Below are positions 1 through 8,856 of a stretch of DNA of 64,000 bases, piece by piece; position 1 is the stretch's first letter; every line of letters starts with the position of its first letter. Source of the stretch: Pseudotamlana agarivorans (GTDB taxonomy: Bacteria > Bacteroidota > Bacteroidia > Flavobacteriales > Flavobacteriaceae); NCBI RefSeq assembly GCF_018860245.1, contig NZ_JAHKPD010000012.1:1-64000 (forward strand), given 5' to 3'. Position numbers and translations under genes: made by a program. Below the pieces are notes generated by a model that was given only the letters and a program-made list of their open reading frames with translations, was not told the DNA's origin and did not search any database.

Positions 1-1
1 T

Positions 2-175
2 TTGTATATGGAAGAGTTTACGCAAGCAGAAATAAAGGAATTGTTGGCGTTTTATAATTCTCCAATTGGAAAAAAATTCACTTCTAAGCAATTGAAAATG
101 ACTCAAAAAGGAATAGAATTAGGTAAAGGTTTTGCTGTAAAGGTGCAACGTTTAGCACAAAAGTACCAATGGTAA
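2..175 (+). CDS. C-terminal end of a DUF2059-type protein (partial)
   Basis: The frame is open from the window edge and ends at TAA 173-175, giving 57 residues. The segment with FYNSPIGKKF followed by an amphipathic helix and a C-terminal QKYQW resembles the end of DUF2059 proteins, small exported proteins of unknown function. The stop overlaps the next ATG (TAATG), so it is probably translationally coupled to the ABC permease gene. The N-terminus, including any signal peptide, lies outside the window. The family call rests on a short segment and is moderate. Confidence 0.55.
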   Translation: MYMEEFTQAEIKELLAFYNSPIGKKFTSKQLKMTQKGIELGKGFAVKVQRLAQKYQW

Positions 176-1656
176 TGATTAAAGTTTTTTTTAATTTAGA
201 GTGGAAGTCTTTTTTTAGATCCGCTAGTTTTGGTAAAAGCTTAGGCTTAAAAATATTTATGGCATTTATTGCCTTATATTTTATTGTAATCTTTTTAGGT
301 CTTGGGGTGTCGGGCTATTTTGTTTTAACTGAAGAGTTTCCAGATAAAAACCCGTTGTTGATTGTTAATAGTTATTTGTTTTATTGGGTTTTAGGCGATT
401 TGGTAGTTCGGTTTTTCTTCCAGAAATTACCAGTAATGTCTGTAAAACCATTGTTGACTTTACCAATTAAAAGAAGTAAAATTGTAAATTTTGTTTTAGG
501 TAAATCTGTACTTTCATTCTTCAATTTTTTACCTCTTTTTGCTATAATACCTTTTGGAATTATTTTAATTGTAAAAGGTGGGTTTGCTGTTACTTATGTA
601 ATCACTTGGATGTTCTCTCTGTTTTTGGTAACACTCGTTGTGAATTTTTTAAATTTTATTATTGAAAGTGTAACTTCGGAAAACGAGTTATCTGCACTTC
701 CCATAATTGCTATTTCAGGTGGTCTATTTGCGTTAGATTATTTCAATATTTTATCGATTTCTAGTGCTTTCGGAAAGGGATTTACGGCTATTTTCGAGAA
801 CCCCGTTTTTATAGTGGCCCCTATTTTGGTTTTAGTGGGTTTGTATCTGGTTAATTTTAAGATGCTGCGCCAAAAATTATTTCTAGATAGTAGTCTCAAA
901 AACAAGGTAGAAGAGGTCAAGACTTCAAATTTAGAATGGACCAATAATTTCGGAGATATCGCACCATTTTTGCAATTAGATTTGAAGCTTATTTGGCGAA
1001 ATAAAAGAACAAAATCTTCTGTTTGGATGCTGTTTTTTGGCTTGCTTTATGGTCTGTTTTTCTACTCGAATGGTAAGTATCTGGGGATGCCGTGGTTTTA
1101 CATTTTCATAGGCGTGTTTTCAACTGGAAGTTTTTTAATCAATTTTGGTCAGTTTATTCCAGCTTGGGATGCCAGTTATTATAAACTTTTAATGAGTCAG
1201 AATATAAAATACGAGCAATATTTAAAATCGAAATTCACATTAATGGCCGCTAGTGTTGTTATTCTTTTTGTTCTTGGAATTCCCTACGTTTATTTTGGTT
1301 GGAAAATTCTTTTGGCACACTTCGTTGCAGCCATTTATAATGTTGGTGTTAATACACACGTCATGCTTTATGGCGGGTCTTTTAATAGAAAAAAAATTGA
1401 TTTGGATAAAAAAGCAGCTTTTAATTATCAAGGAACAGGGGCAATGCAATGGCTTATAGGTATTCCATTGCTTGTTGTGCCTATGGTTTTATTTGCAACT
1501 TTAAGTTACTTTACAAGTTTTGAAATTGCTTGTGCGGTACTCGCATTATTAGGGGTGATGGGTATTGTTTTTCATAAGAAAATCATGGTAACCATCACAA
1601 CTAAATATCAAAATTCTAAATACACAATGATTCATGCTTTCGAGCAAGACAACTAA
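175..1656 (+). CDS. DUF5687-type ABC transporter permease
   Basis: Multi-spanning membrane protein of 493 residues that begins MIKVFFNLEWKSFFRS and has about ten hydrophobic segments (the first near residues 26-50). Its length and opening match the DUF5687 family of Bacteroidota, which behave as ABC-2 type permeases. The ATPase gene follows after 8 bases, so the two should form one exporter in the inner membrane; the substrate cannot be told. An in-frame ATG at 169 exists, but 175 overlaps the upstream stop as TAATG and fits coupling better. Confidence 0.82.
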   Translation: MIKVFFNLEWKSFFRSASFGKSLGLKIFMAFIALYFIVIFLGLGVSGYFVLTEEFPDKNPLLIVNSYLFYWVLGDLVVRFFFQKLPVMSVKPLLTLPIKRSKIVNFVLGKSVLSFFNFLPLFAIIPFGIILIVKGGFAVTYVITWMFSLFLVTLVVNFLNFIIESVTSENELSALPIIAISGGLFALDYFNILSISSAFGKGFTAIFENPVFIVAPILVLVGLYLVNFKMLRQKLFLDSSLKNKVEEVKTSNLEWTNNFGDIAPFLQLDLKLIWRNKRTKSSVWMLFFGLLYGLFFYSNGKYLGMPWFYIFIGVFSTGSFLINFGQFIPAWDASYYKLLMSQNIKYEQYLKSKFTLMAASVVILFVLGIPYVYFGWKILLAHFVAAIYNVGVNTHVMLYGGSFNRKKIDLDKKAAFNYQGTGAMQWLIGIPLLVVPMVLFATLSYFTSFEIACAVLALLGVMGIVFHKKIMVTITTKYQNSKYTMIHAFEQDN

Positions 1657-1664
1657 TTAAAATT

Positions 1665-2372
1665 ATGATTACAACTTCTAAATTATCAAAGAAATATTCT
1701 GGAAATCAGGTATTAAATATAGAATCTTTAGAAATCCCGAAGGGCCAGAGTTTCGGTTTAGTGGGTAACAACGGTGCTGGTAAAACCACTTATTTTAGTT
1801 TGTTGCTCGATTTAATTCAGCCAACAACAGGATTTATAAAAAATAACGATGTTCAAGTTAACAAAAGCGAATCGTGGAAACCGTTTACGTCCTCATTTAT
1901 TGATGAAAGCTTTCTTATAGGTTATTTAACCCCCGAAGAATATTTTTATTTTATTGGTGATTTACGTGGGCAAAATAGGGCCGATGTAAACGCCTTACTG
2001 CTTCAGTTTAAAGACTTCTTTCATGATGAAATATTAGGGAAAAAGAAATATTTACGGGATTTAAGTAAAGGAAACCAGAAAAAAGTAGGTATTGTGGCCG
2101 CTTTAATAGGGAATCCTGAAGTTATTATTCTGGACGAGCCATTCGCGAATTTAGACCCTTCAACGCAAATTAGGTTAAAAGGGATTATTAAAGATTTAGC
2201 CGAAACCAAAGGTGTTACGGTGTTGATTTCTAGTCATGATTTATTGCATGTTACCGATGTTTGTGAGCGTATTGTGGTGTTAGAAAAAGGTGAAATTGTG
2301 AAAGATATAGAAACCAATACAGAGACCTTAAAAGCACTCGAGGCTCATTTTTCTGAAACACTTTCGGTTTAG
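1665..2372 (+). CDS. ABC transporter ATP-binding protein
   Basis: ATPase subunit of 235 residues for the adjacent DUF5687 permease. Visible motifs: Walker A GNNGAGKT at 34-41, signature LSKGNQKK at 133-140, Walker B VIILDE at 153-158 and the switch histidine in SSHD at 189-192. The usual Q-loop glutamine is not obvious; the region reads FIDESFL, as in several ABC-2 exporter ATPases. It is probably a half-size subunit acting as a dimer at the cytoplasmic face. Confidence 0.9.
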   Translation: MITTSKLSKKYSGNQVLNIESLEIPKGQSFGLVGNNGAGKTTYFSLLLDLIQPTTGFIKNNDVQVNKSESWKPFTSSFIDESFLIGYLTPEEYFYFIGDLRGQNRADVNALLLQFKDFFHDEILGKKKYLRDLSKGNQKKVGIVAALIGNPEVIILDEPFANLDPSTQIRLKGIIKDLAETKGVTVLISSHDLLHVTDVCERIVVLEKGEIVKDIETNTETLKALEAHFSETLSV

Positions 2373-2607
2373 TTATTTGGGGTTACGATCAGTAACACAG
2401 CGGTTGCAAAGTTTCTGGTATTTTCGCGTTGTGTAAATCTGTGTCTAAAAATTTCAGTGTACCTCTGTGTCGTTTCAGTGCATCGCTGCGTAATAGCCAA
2501 TTTGTCGGTTCAATAGTTAGGTTAATTCAAAAAGTTGCTTATTTTTACCACTATATATAATAATAGCAAGTCTTTGTAGTTATTATTTTAGACTAAAAAA
2601 ACCAACG

Positions 2608-5163
2608 TTGAACACATATTTTAAAGTCTTAGCAACTTGTGCCTTTTCTGCGTTATTCGCGTTAAGTTGTTCGAGAAAAAAAGACAAATTCATTAGTAGA
2701 AATTTCCACGCCGTTACAGCCGAATACAATCCGCTTTTTAACGGTTACAATGCATTGGAAGATGGTAAATCCACACTAAATGACGCTTATTTTGACAACT
2801 ACTGGGAGGTGCTTCCTGTAGAGCGCATGCAAATTACCGAGGATATTTTGCTTCCTGGGCAATCCAGAAATGAAAATTTTAACATTGCTGAAGAGAAGGC
2901 CGCGAAAGCCATACAAAAGCACGGGATGGATATCGATGGTAAAGAAAGGAATCCGCAAATCGATGAAGCATATCTTCTTTTGGGAAAAGCCAGATATTTC
3001 GATCAACGGTTTATTCCTGCTTTAGAAGCGTTTAACTATATTCTTTACAAATACGCGGCAAGCGATAAAATAAACCAAGCAAAAATCTGGCGTGAAAAAA
3101 CTAATATGCGTTTAGATAATAACGAATTGGCTATTTTAAACTTAAAGCGTTTATTAAGATATGCCGATATTGAAGGTCAAGATCTTGCCGATGCCACTTC
3201 CACTTTAGCTCAGGCTTATATTAATACAAAATCTATTGATACCGCCATTACCCAATTAGATATTGCTGCACGAGCCACGAAAAATCATGATGAACGTGGG
3301 CGTTATCGTATTATTCAAGGGCAATTATACAACCAGTTAGGGAAAAGAGACAGTGCTAATTTCGCTTTCGATAAGGTTATAGCGCTTAATCGCAAAACAC
3401 CAAGAATTTATAGGATTGCGGCTCAGCTCGGTAAAATTAATAATTTTGATCATGAAAATGGTAATAGGCTTGAAACTACCGAATTACTTACCAAAATTGA
3501 GGAAAACAGGGAAAATCGCCCGTATTTAGATAAAATTTATCATCAAATTGGTCTATATCATCAAAAGAATGGCAACGAATCTTTAGCTATTAAATATTAT
3601 AATAAATCGTTACGAACACAATCAAATGATACTTATTTAAACTCTCGAAATTATGAGATTCTAGGTGATCTATTTTTTGATAATTCTGTCTATGCCAAAG
3701 CTGGTTTGTATTACGACAGTACAATGACTAACATGACTTCTAACTCCAAGCCTTTTCGATTGATGAAAAGAAAACGCGATAACTTAAAAGATGTTATTTT
3801 ATATGAAGGTATTGCTAAAGTCGATGATAGTATCATAAATTTAGTAAATATGCCCGATGGCAATCGTAAGGTGTATTTTAGTGAATATGTTGCCGAATTA
3901 AAACGTAAAGATGAGGAGGCTAAAGCCAAGGCAGAAGCTGCTAGTCGAAATACGGGTTTAGCAACGGTTAATAATCAATTGAGCGGACAAGTACGAACAG
4001 GGACCCCTGGGCAAGCCGTTTTGTTTTATTTCTATAACCCAACTACTGTTGCTTACGGTAAGAATGAGTTTGTTAAAACTTGGGGCGATAGAACCTTGGA
4101 AGATGATTGGCGTTGGTCTAGCCGTGGAGTTGCTAGCTCGGCCGCAATTATTGATCCTATTGATGTTGCAGATACAGCGACTGATGAACAAAGATTTGAT
4201 CCTGAATTTTATATTTCTCAAATTCCTTCCGACCAAAAAGTAATTGATAGTATTTCCAAAGAACGTAATTATGCTTACTATCAACTAGGCTTAATTTATA
4301 AGGAGAAATTTAAAGAGTATGAGTTGTCTAAAGATAAATTTCAGAATTTATTAGAACGCAAGCCGGAAGAACGTTTGGTGTTGCCTTCAAAATACAACTT
4401 ATATAAAATTTATGAGTTGTTGGGGCAAGATGATGAAGCCGAAATAGCCAAAAGCGATATTATTTCAAATTATCCTGATTCGCGATATGCACATATTTTG
4501 GAGCACCCAGAACTGGTTTCCGAAGATGAAAATAGTCCTCAGAATTTGTATGAAGCACTTTATATTCAGCACGAGAATCAAGAATACGAAGCCGTTATTT
4601 CAAAATGTGACGAATATATTAACCGTTTTGATGGCGATGCTATTGTTGCAAAGTTTGAATTATTAAAAGCAACAGCCTCTGGTAGGCTTTATGGTTTCGA
4701 GGCTTATAGCGAAGGTGTAAAACGTGTTGCCGTTACCTATGCGAATACCGACGAAGGAAAGCAGGCTAGGCATATTGTAAAAAATGTTTTACCTAAATTA
4801 GCAGCGACAAATTTTGTTGAGGCCGAAGATGGTGTTTCAGAAAATTATAAAGTTGTCTTTCAGTTCAAGGATGCTGAAAAGGAAACCATTTTAAAATTTA
4901 AAAAAACATTAGATGAAGTTTTGAAAAACATACGTTATTACTATGTTTTAAAGTCTTCAGTAGATGTCTATAACCCTAACACTTCCCTTGTGGTCGTACA
5001 TGGTTTAAATTCAAAGCAAGTAGCCGAAACATTCGATCAGATTTTACTTAGTAAAGACAAGAAAAAAATAAAAGCCCCTTATTTTGTAGTATCATCTACA
5101 AATTATCAAATCATTCAAATTCATAAAAATTTGGATGCCTATTTGAATCTCTACAATAAATAA
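2608..5163 (+). CDS. sprE: SprE/PorW-like TPR lipoprotein of the type IX secretion/gliding machinery
   Basis: Exported lipoprotein of 851 residues: N-terminal hydrophobic segment ending in FALSC (Cys 21), then helical repeats of TPR type (for example around residues 120-330 and 560-660) and an alpha/beta C-terminal region. The early sequence (FHAVTAEYNPLFNGYNAL) is characteristic of SprE of Flavobacterium and PorW of Porphyromonas, lipoproteins needed for type IX secretion and gliding. The start is TTG at 2608; no ATG lies nearby that would keep the signal peptide. A bactofilin gene follows after 13 bases. The linkage sprE-bactofilin-atp is, to my knowledge, common in flavobacteria. Confidence 0.85.
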   Translation: MNTYFKVLATCAFSALFALSCSRKKDKFISRNFHAVTAEYNPLFNGYNALEDGKSTLNDAYFDNYWEVLPVERMQITEDILLPGQSRNENFNIAEEKAAKAIQKHGMDIDGKERNPQIDEAYLLLGKARYFDQRFIPALEAFNYILYKYAASDKINQAKIWREKTNMRLDNNELAILNLKRLLRYADIEGQDLADATSTLAQAYINTKSIDTAITQLDIAARATKNHDERGRYRIIQGQLYNQLGKRDSANFAFDKVIALNRKTPRIYRIAAQLGKINNFDHENGNRLETTELLTKIEENRENRPYLDKIYHQIGLYHQKNGNESLAIKYYNKSLRTQSNDTYLNSRNYEILGDLFFDNSVYAKAGLYYDSTMTNMTSNSKPFRLMKRKRDNLKDVILYEGIAKVDDSIINLVNMPDGNRKVYFSEYVAELKRKDEEAKAKAEAASRNTGLATVNNQLSGQVRTGTPGQAVLFYFYNPTTVAYGKNEFVKTWGDRTLEDDWRWSSRGVASSAAIIDPIDVADTATDEQRFDPEFYISQIPSDQKVIDSISKERNYAYYQLGLIYKEKFKEYELSKDKFQNLLERKPEERLVLPSKYNLYKIYELLGQDDEAEIAKSDIISNYPDSRYAHILEHPELVSEDENSPQNLYEALYIQHENQEYEAVISKCDEYINRFDGDAIVAKFELLKATASGRLYGFEAYSEGVKRVAVTYANTDEGKQARHIVKNVLPKLAATNFVEAEDGVSENYKVVFQFKDAEKETILKFKKTLDEVLKNIRYYYVLKSSVDVYNPNTSLVVVHGLNSKQVAETFDQILLSKDKKKIKAPYFVVSSTNYQIIQIHKNLDAYLNLYNK

Positions 5164-5176
5164 AAATTAACCGATT

Positions 5177-5590
5177 ATGTTCTCAGATAATAAAAAAGAA
5201 AAAAGCATGGCAGAAAGTGGATCAAGTCAAAATTTAATAGCTCAAGGTACAGTAATAGTTGGAGACTTAAGTAGCGAAGGCGATTTTAGAATTGATGGCA
5301 CGATTGAAGGCAATATTAAAACCACAGGTAAAGTGGTTGTGGGTAAAACAGGATTAATAAAAGGGACCTTAGATGGAACAGATGCTTATTTTGAAGGGAG
5401 TTTCTCTGGTAAATTAACCTTATCGGGAACTTTAACCTTGAAATCTTCAGCTCAAATTGAAGGTGAGGTCGTTTCTGGAAAATTAGCAGTAGAACCTGGA
5501 GCAACTTTTAATGTAACCTGTTCCATGAATGGAACGGGAGTAGGATCTAACCATGGACAACAAAAAGGAAAAGCCGAAAAATCAGCTTAA
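5177..5590 (+). CDS. Bactofilin family polymer-forming protein
   Basis: 137 residues: a short disordered N-terminus, then regular beta-helix repeats (GTVIVGDLSSEGDFRIDG, then GNIKTTGKVVVG and GSFSGKLTLSGTLTLK) and a short charged tail. Bactofilins polymerise into filaments without nucleotide and position cell-envelope enzymes. The gene lies between sprE and the AtpZ-like gene and overlaps the latter by 38 bases, so the three are probably cotranscribed. Whether it serves gliding, cell shape or another purpose cannot be read from the sequence. Confidence 0.88.
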   Translation: MFSDNKKEKSMAESGSSQNLIAQGTVIVGDLSSEGDFRIDGTIEGNIKTTGKVVVGKTGLIKGTLDGTDAYFEGSFSGKLTLSGTLTLKSSAQIEGEVVSGKLAVEPGATFNVTCSMNGTGVGSNHGQQKGKAEKSA

Positions 5591-5789
5591 TAAATATATC
5601 AGGTTTACCACTATCGCACTTCAAATGGGTTTAACAATCTATTTAGGAAGTGTTTTAGGTGCGTGGGTGGATTCTAAAACAGGAAACACAAACCAGTTGT
5701 ATTATAAAATAATAACATTGCTAGCTGTATTTCTAGCAATGTTTTCTGTTATTAGACAAGTTCTTAATATCACCAATAATAATGATTAA
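5553..5789 (+). CDS. AtpZ/AtpI family membrane protein
   Basis: 78 residues with two predicted membrane helices (about 20-40 and 48-68) separated by a short loop containing DSKTG, the layout of AtpZ/AtpI-family proteins that precede F-type ATP synthase genes. Members are linked to ATP synthase assembly or Mg/Ca transport. It starts inside the bactofilin gene (38-base overlap in another frame) and overlaps the next gene by 8 bases, indicating tight coupling. Confidence 0.8.
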   Translation: MDNKKEKPKNQLNKYIRFTTIALQMGLTIYLGSVLGAWVDSKTGNTNQLYYKIITLLAVFLAMFSVIRQVLNITNNND

Positions 5790-6156
5790 AAGAATCCTCA
5801 TTTTTACATTAAGCATTTTTTTGCTTTTTGCTATTTCATATACCGCTCATAGTTATTTTATAAAACAAGCTATGGCCTTCGAATTGTGGCATGTGTATTT
5901 GTATCACGCCATAGCGGCACTTGTTGTTTATATAAGTATAGAAGGCGTTGCAAGTATGGTTCCAAATCAAGCAGGATATGCCTACCTCGCGCTTATGCTT
6001 TTAAAAATAGGAATTTTTGTATTTATTTTTAAAAATTCAGTGTTGGAAAATGATGCTTTAACAAAGGTGGAAAGGTTGGCTTTAGTACTGCCATTATTCC
6101 TGTTTTTAATAGCCGAAGCTGTTGCAGTTGCTCGATTGTTAAATAACCAAAGATAA
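5782..6156 (+). CDS. Small four-helix membrane protein upstream of atpB (AtpI-like position)
   Basis: 124 residues with four hydrophobic segments (about 4-24, 35-56, 65-85, 98-118). It overlaps the AtpZ-like gene by 8 bases and precedes atpB by about 130 bases. No confident motif is visible. By position it corresponds to the AtpI/subunit I-like protein that often accompanies atpB, but I cannot confirm this from residues alone. Confidence 0.7.
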   Translation: MIKRILIFTLSIFLLFAISYTAHSYFIKQAMAFELWHVYLYHAIAALVVYISIEGVASMVPNQAGYAYLALMLLKIGIFVFIFKNSVLENDALTKVERLALVLPLFLFLIAEAVAVARLLNNQR

Positions 6157-6217
6157 GCGCCTTGAATCTAAAAATCGTTAAATTTTTATAAGTATAAACA
6201 CTAAATGAAAAAAAGAG

Positions 6218-6247
6218 TTTGCCTTTTTAAATTATTGTGTACATTTG
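6218..6247 (+). promoter_or_regulatory. Promoter of the atpBEFHAG operon (Bacteroidota type)
   Basis: A -33 element TTTG at 6218-6221 and a -7 element TACATTTG at 6240-6247 (consensus TAnnTTTG) are separated by 18 bases, the arrangement recognised by the primary sigma factor of Bacteroidota. Transcription should begin near 6253, about 37 bases before the atpB ATG. This rules out the in-frame TTG at 6245 as the start codon. Confidence 0.75.
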
Positions 6248-6289
6248 CACAAAATTTTAGAGAGCGTAATTTCATTAGTTTATAAAAAT

Positions 6290-7417
6290 ATGATGCTAGT
6301 AAAACAAACTACCAAGTTTATTGCAATTTTAGTTTTATTGATGACTTCAGTTTCGACCTTTGCAAATAGCGGAGAGCATGATAACCAACACGAAGAGGCA
6401 GGAGGGAATAAAGTAGATACTCCAGATGAAATTAATGCATATATTGCGCATCACTTAAAGGATTCTCACGATTTTCATTTATATACAAATAACGAAACAG
6501 GAGCCCATATCGGTTTCCCGTTACCGGTAATTGTTTGGACAAGTGCAGGATTAAAAACATTTATGTCTTCAGAATTTCACCACAATGATAACGGTCAAGT
6601 TATCGTAAATAAAGGTGGTGTTGCATTAACTAAAATCCATAGTAAAATATACGAATTAGAAGCAGGAGCCGATGCTGTTGTTTTTGATGATCATCACCAT
6701 GCAGAAAATGCACATAAAGTATTAGACTTTTCAATAACTAAGAGTGTATTTGGTATGTTGTTAACTGGACTGTTAATGCTTCTAGGTTTTGTTGCTCTAG
6801 CAAGAGGATACAAAAAAGGCGCTATTCCAACTGGTTTTTCTAGAGTTTTAGAGCCACTAGTTATCTATGTACGTGATGAAATTGCACGTCCGAATATTGG
6901 AGAGAAAAAATATAGAAAATTCATGTCGTTTTTATTAACCGTGTTTTTCTTTATCTGGATATTAAACTTATTAGGGTTAACACCACTTGGGTTTAACGTA
7001 ACAGGACAAATAGCAGTAACAGCATGTTTAGCTATTTTTACTGTAGTTATTTATATGTTTAGTGGTAGTAAAGATTTCTGGGCACACACCTTATGGATGC
7101 CAGGCGTACCAGTAATATTAAGACCAATTTTAGCTGTTATTGAGCTCGTAGGATTTATCGTTATTAAGCCATTCTCATTATTAATTCGTTTGTTCGCCAA
7201 CATTACAGCTGGTCACTTCGTAGTCATGAGTTTAATTGCTTTAATGATAACAATGAAAGAAGCGTTTGGGCCAGTAGGGTCTACAGGGATGTCTTTAGTA
7301 TTATCATTATTTATTATGGTAATTGAGATCTTAGTAGCGTTTTTACAAGCATTTATTTTCACGATGTTATCATCGTTATTTATAGGTATGGCTGTTGAAG
7401 AACATGACCATCATTAA
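6290..7417 (+). CDS. atpB: F0F1 ATP synthase subunit a
   Basis: Subunit a of the membrane F0 sector, forming the proton half-channels against the c-ring. About 375 residues: an N-terminal signal-like hydrophobic segment, a His/Asp-rich periplasmic region typical of Bacteroidota AtpB, then five to six membrane helices. The conserved arginine helix is visible in LLIRLFANITAGH. Start 6290 or 6293 (ATGATG) is chosen because the promoter box covers the upstream TTG. First gene of atpBEFHAG. Confidence 0.95.
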   Translation: MMLVKQTTKFIAILVLLMTSVSTFANSGEHDNQHEEAGGNKVDTPDEINAYIAHHLKDSHDFHLYTNNETGAHIGFPLPVIVWTSAGLKTFMSSEFHHNDNGQVIVNKGGVALTKIHSKIYELEAGADAVVFDDHHHAENAHKVLDFSITKSVFGMLLTGLLMLLGFVALARGYKKGAIPTGFSRVLEPLVIYVRDEIARPNIGEKKYRKFMSFLLTVFFFIWILNLLGLTPLGFNVTGQIAVTACLAIFTVVIYMFSGSKDFWAHTLWMPGVPVILRPILAVIELVGFIVIKPFSLLIRLFANITAGHFVVMSLIALMITMKEAFGPVGSTGMSLVLSLFIMVIEILVAFLQAFIFTMLSSLFIGMAVEEHDHH

Positions 7418-7444
7418 TAAGAATTTGTTTAATTAATATTTTAA

Positions 7445-7645
<201 letters not shown>

Positions 7646-7664
7646 TTCCTGCAAGAGACAAAGC

Positions 7665-7706
7665 AAAAACAGCATTCTGTAACGGTTGGTTACAGAAGCT
7701 GTTTTT
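7665..7706 (+). terminator. Long hairpin after atpE: partial terminator or mRNA stabiliser
   Basis: The arms AAAAACAGC plus TTCTGTAAC (7665-7683, one unpaired A) pair with GTTACAGAA plus GCTGTTTTT (7689-7706) around the loop GGTTG: an 18-bp stem ending in five T. It sits inside the operon between atpE and atpF, so it must be read through at least partly. It could raise atpE mRNA relative to downstream genes, matching the many c subunits per complex. Confidence 0.7.
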
Positions 7707-7752
7707 AAATTAAACAAAAAAAACAGAAGTAAAACTTTTTATATAGTTACAC

Positions 7753-8253
7753 ATGGATCAGTTGTTAAATGATTTTTCGCCAGGATTGTTTTTTATGCAA
7801 GCCATTATTTTATTAATCTTAATTGTATTAATGAGAAAATTTGCTTGGAAACCTATTTTAGAGTCTTTACAGACTAGAGAAGATGGTATTAAAGACGCTT
7901 TAGATGCTGCACAAAATGCAAAATTAGAGTTACAAAATCTTCAGGCGGATAACGAAAAGTTATTACAAGACGCAAGAGTAGAGCGTGAGACTTTATTAAA
8001 AGACGCACGTGATATCAAAAATAAAATGATTGAAGACGCAAAAGATGAAGCGCAAACTCAAGCCAATATAATGATTGAGCAAGCACAAGTAGCTATTGAA
8101 AGCGAAAAGAAATCTGCTATGGTAGAGCTTAAAAAGCAAGTAGCCGATTTATCTTTAGAGATCGCTGAAAAAGTAGTGCGTACTGAATTATCTAGCAAAG
8201 ACAAGCAATTACAATTGGTTGAGTCTATGTTAGCTGAAAAATCATTAAACTAA
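7753..8253 (+). CDS. atpF: F0F1 ATP synthase subunit b
   Basis: 166 residues: one N-terminal membrane helix (about 10-28) followed by a long charged helix rich in Ala, Glu and Lys, the peripheral stalk of the ATP synthase. Starts MDQLLNDFSPGLFFMQ, typical of flavobacterial AtpF. It lies 46 bases after the atpE hairpin and 7 bases before atpH. Confidence 0.94.
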   Translation: MDQLLNDFSPGLFFMQAIILLILIVLMRKFAWKPILESLQTREDGIKDALDAAQNAKLELQNLQADNEKLLQDARVERETLLKDARDIKNKMIEDAKDEAQTQANIMIEQAQVAIESEKKSAMVELKKQVADLSLEIAEKVVRTELSSKDKQLQLVESMLAEKSLN

Positions 8254-8260
8254 TATTATA

Positions 8261-8797
8261 ATGGCAGGAGCAAGAGCAGCAATACGTTATGCGAAAGCAG
8301 TATTAAATGTAGCATTAAATCAAAACGTTGCCCAAGTGGTAGGGGAGGATATGAAGCTAATTACTAATACGATTGCAGATAGTAAAGACTTAAGCGAAAT
8401 GCTTCAAAGTCCTGTAGTACCTTCTTCAGTAAAAAAATCTGTATTATTAGAAGTATTTAATGGGGTGAACATAATCACTTCAAACTTAATAGATTTATTA
8501 ATTGAAAATAACAGAATCAACATTTTTGAAAATGTCGCTTCTAAATACAATCAATTATTCGATGAGTCTCAAGGTATTGAGCATGCAACGGTTACTACAG
8601 CAGTGGCATTATCGGCAGATTTAGAACAGAAGGTTTTAGCAAAAGCTAAAGAAATTTCAGGGAAACAAGTTGACCTTGAAAATATTATTGATGAAAGCAT
8701 TATTGGTGGTTTCATTTTACGTGTAGGTGATGTGCAGTACAACGCAAGTGTTGCAAATCAGTTAAATAATTTAAAAAGAGAATTTACATTAAATTAA
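8261..8797 (+). CDS. atpH: F0F1 ATP synthase subunit delta
   Basis: 178 residues: N-terminal helical domain starting ARAAIRYAKAVLNVA and a C-terminal region with VDLENIIDESIIGGFILRVGD, the conserved end of delta/OSCP. It joins the stalk to the top of F1. Seven bases after atpF; a 59-base gap precedes atpA. Confidence 0.94.
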   Translation: MAGARAAIRYAKAVLNVALNQNVAQVVGEDMKLITNTIADSKDLSEMLQSPVVPSSVKKSVLLEVFNGVNIITSNLIDLLIENNRINIFENVASKYNQLFDESQGIEHATVTTAVALSADLEQKVLAKAKEISGKQVDLENIIDESIIGGFILRVGDVQYNASVANQLNNLKREFTLN

Positions 8798-8856
8798 AAG
8801 TTTTTAGATAGCACTGCGCTAAGCATTGAATGTCTAAAGTCTAATACTAAACAAAG

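Noticed and set aside
2373-2607. Segment with TGTGTAAATCTGTGTCT and CCTCTGTGTCG, possibly a degenerate dispersed repeat (weak echo at 25375-25410)
   Set aside because: The similarity between the two sites is too loose to define a repeat from this window alone; otherwise only AT-rich leader of the sprE-like gene.
6245-6289. In-frame TTG start extending AtpB by 15 residues
   Set aside because: It lies within the TACATTTG -7 promoter box and would put extra polar residues before the signal-like helix.
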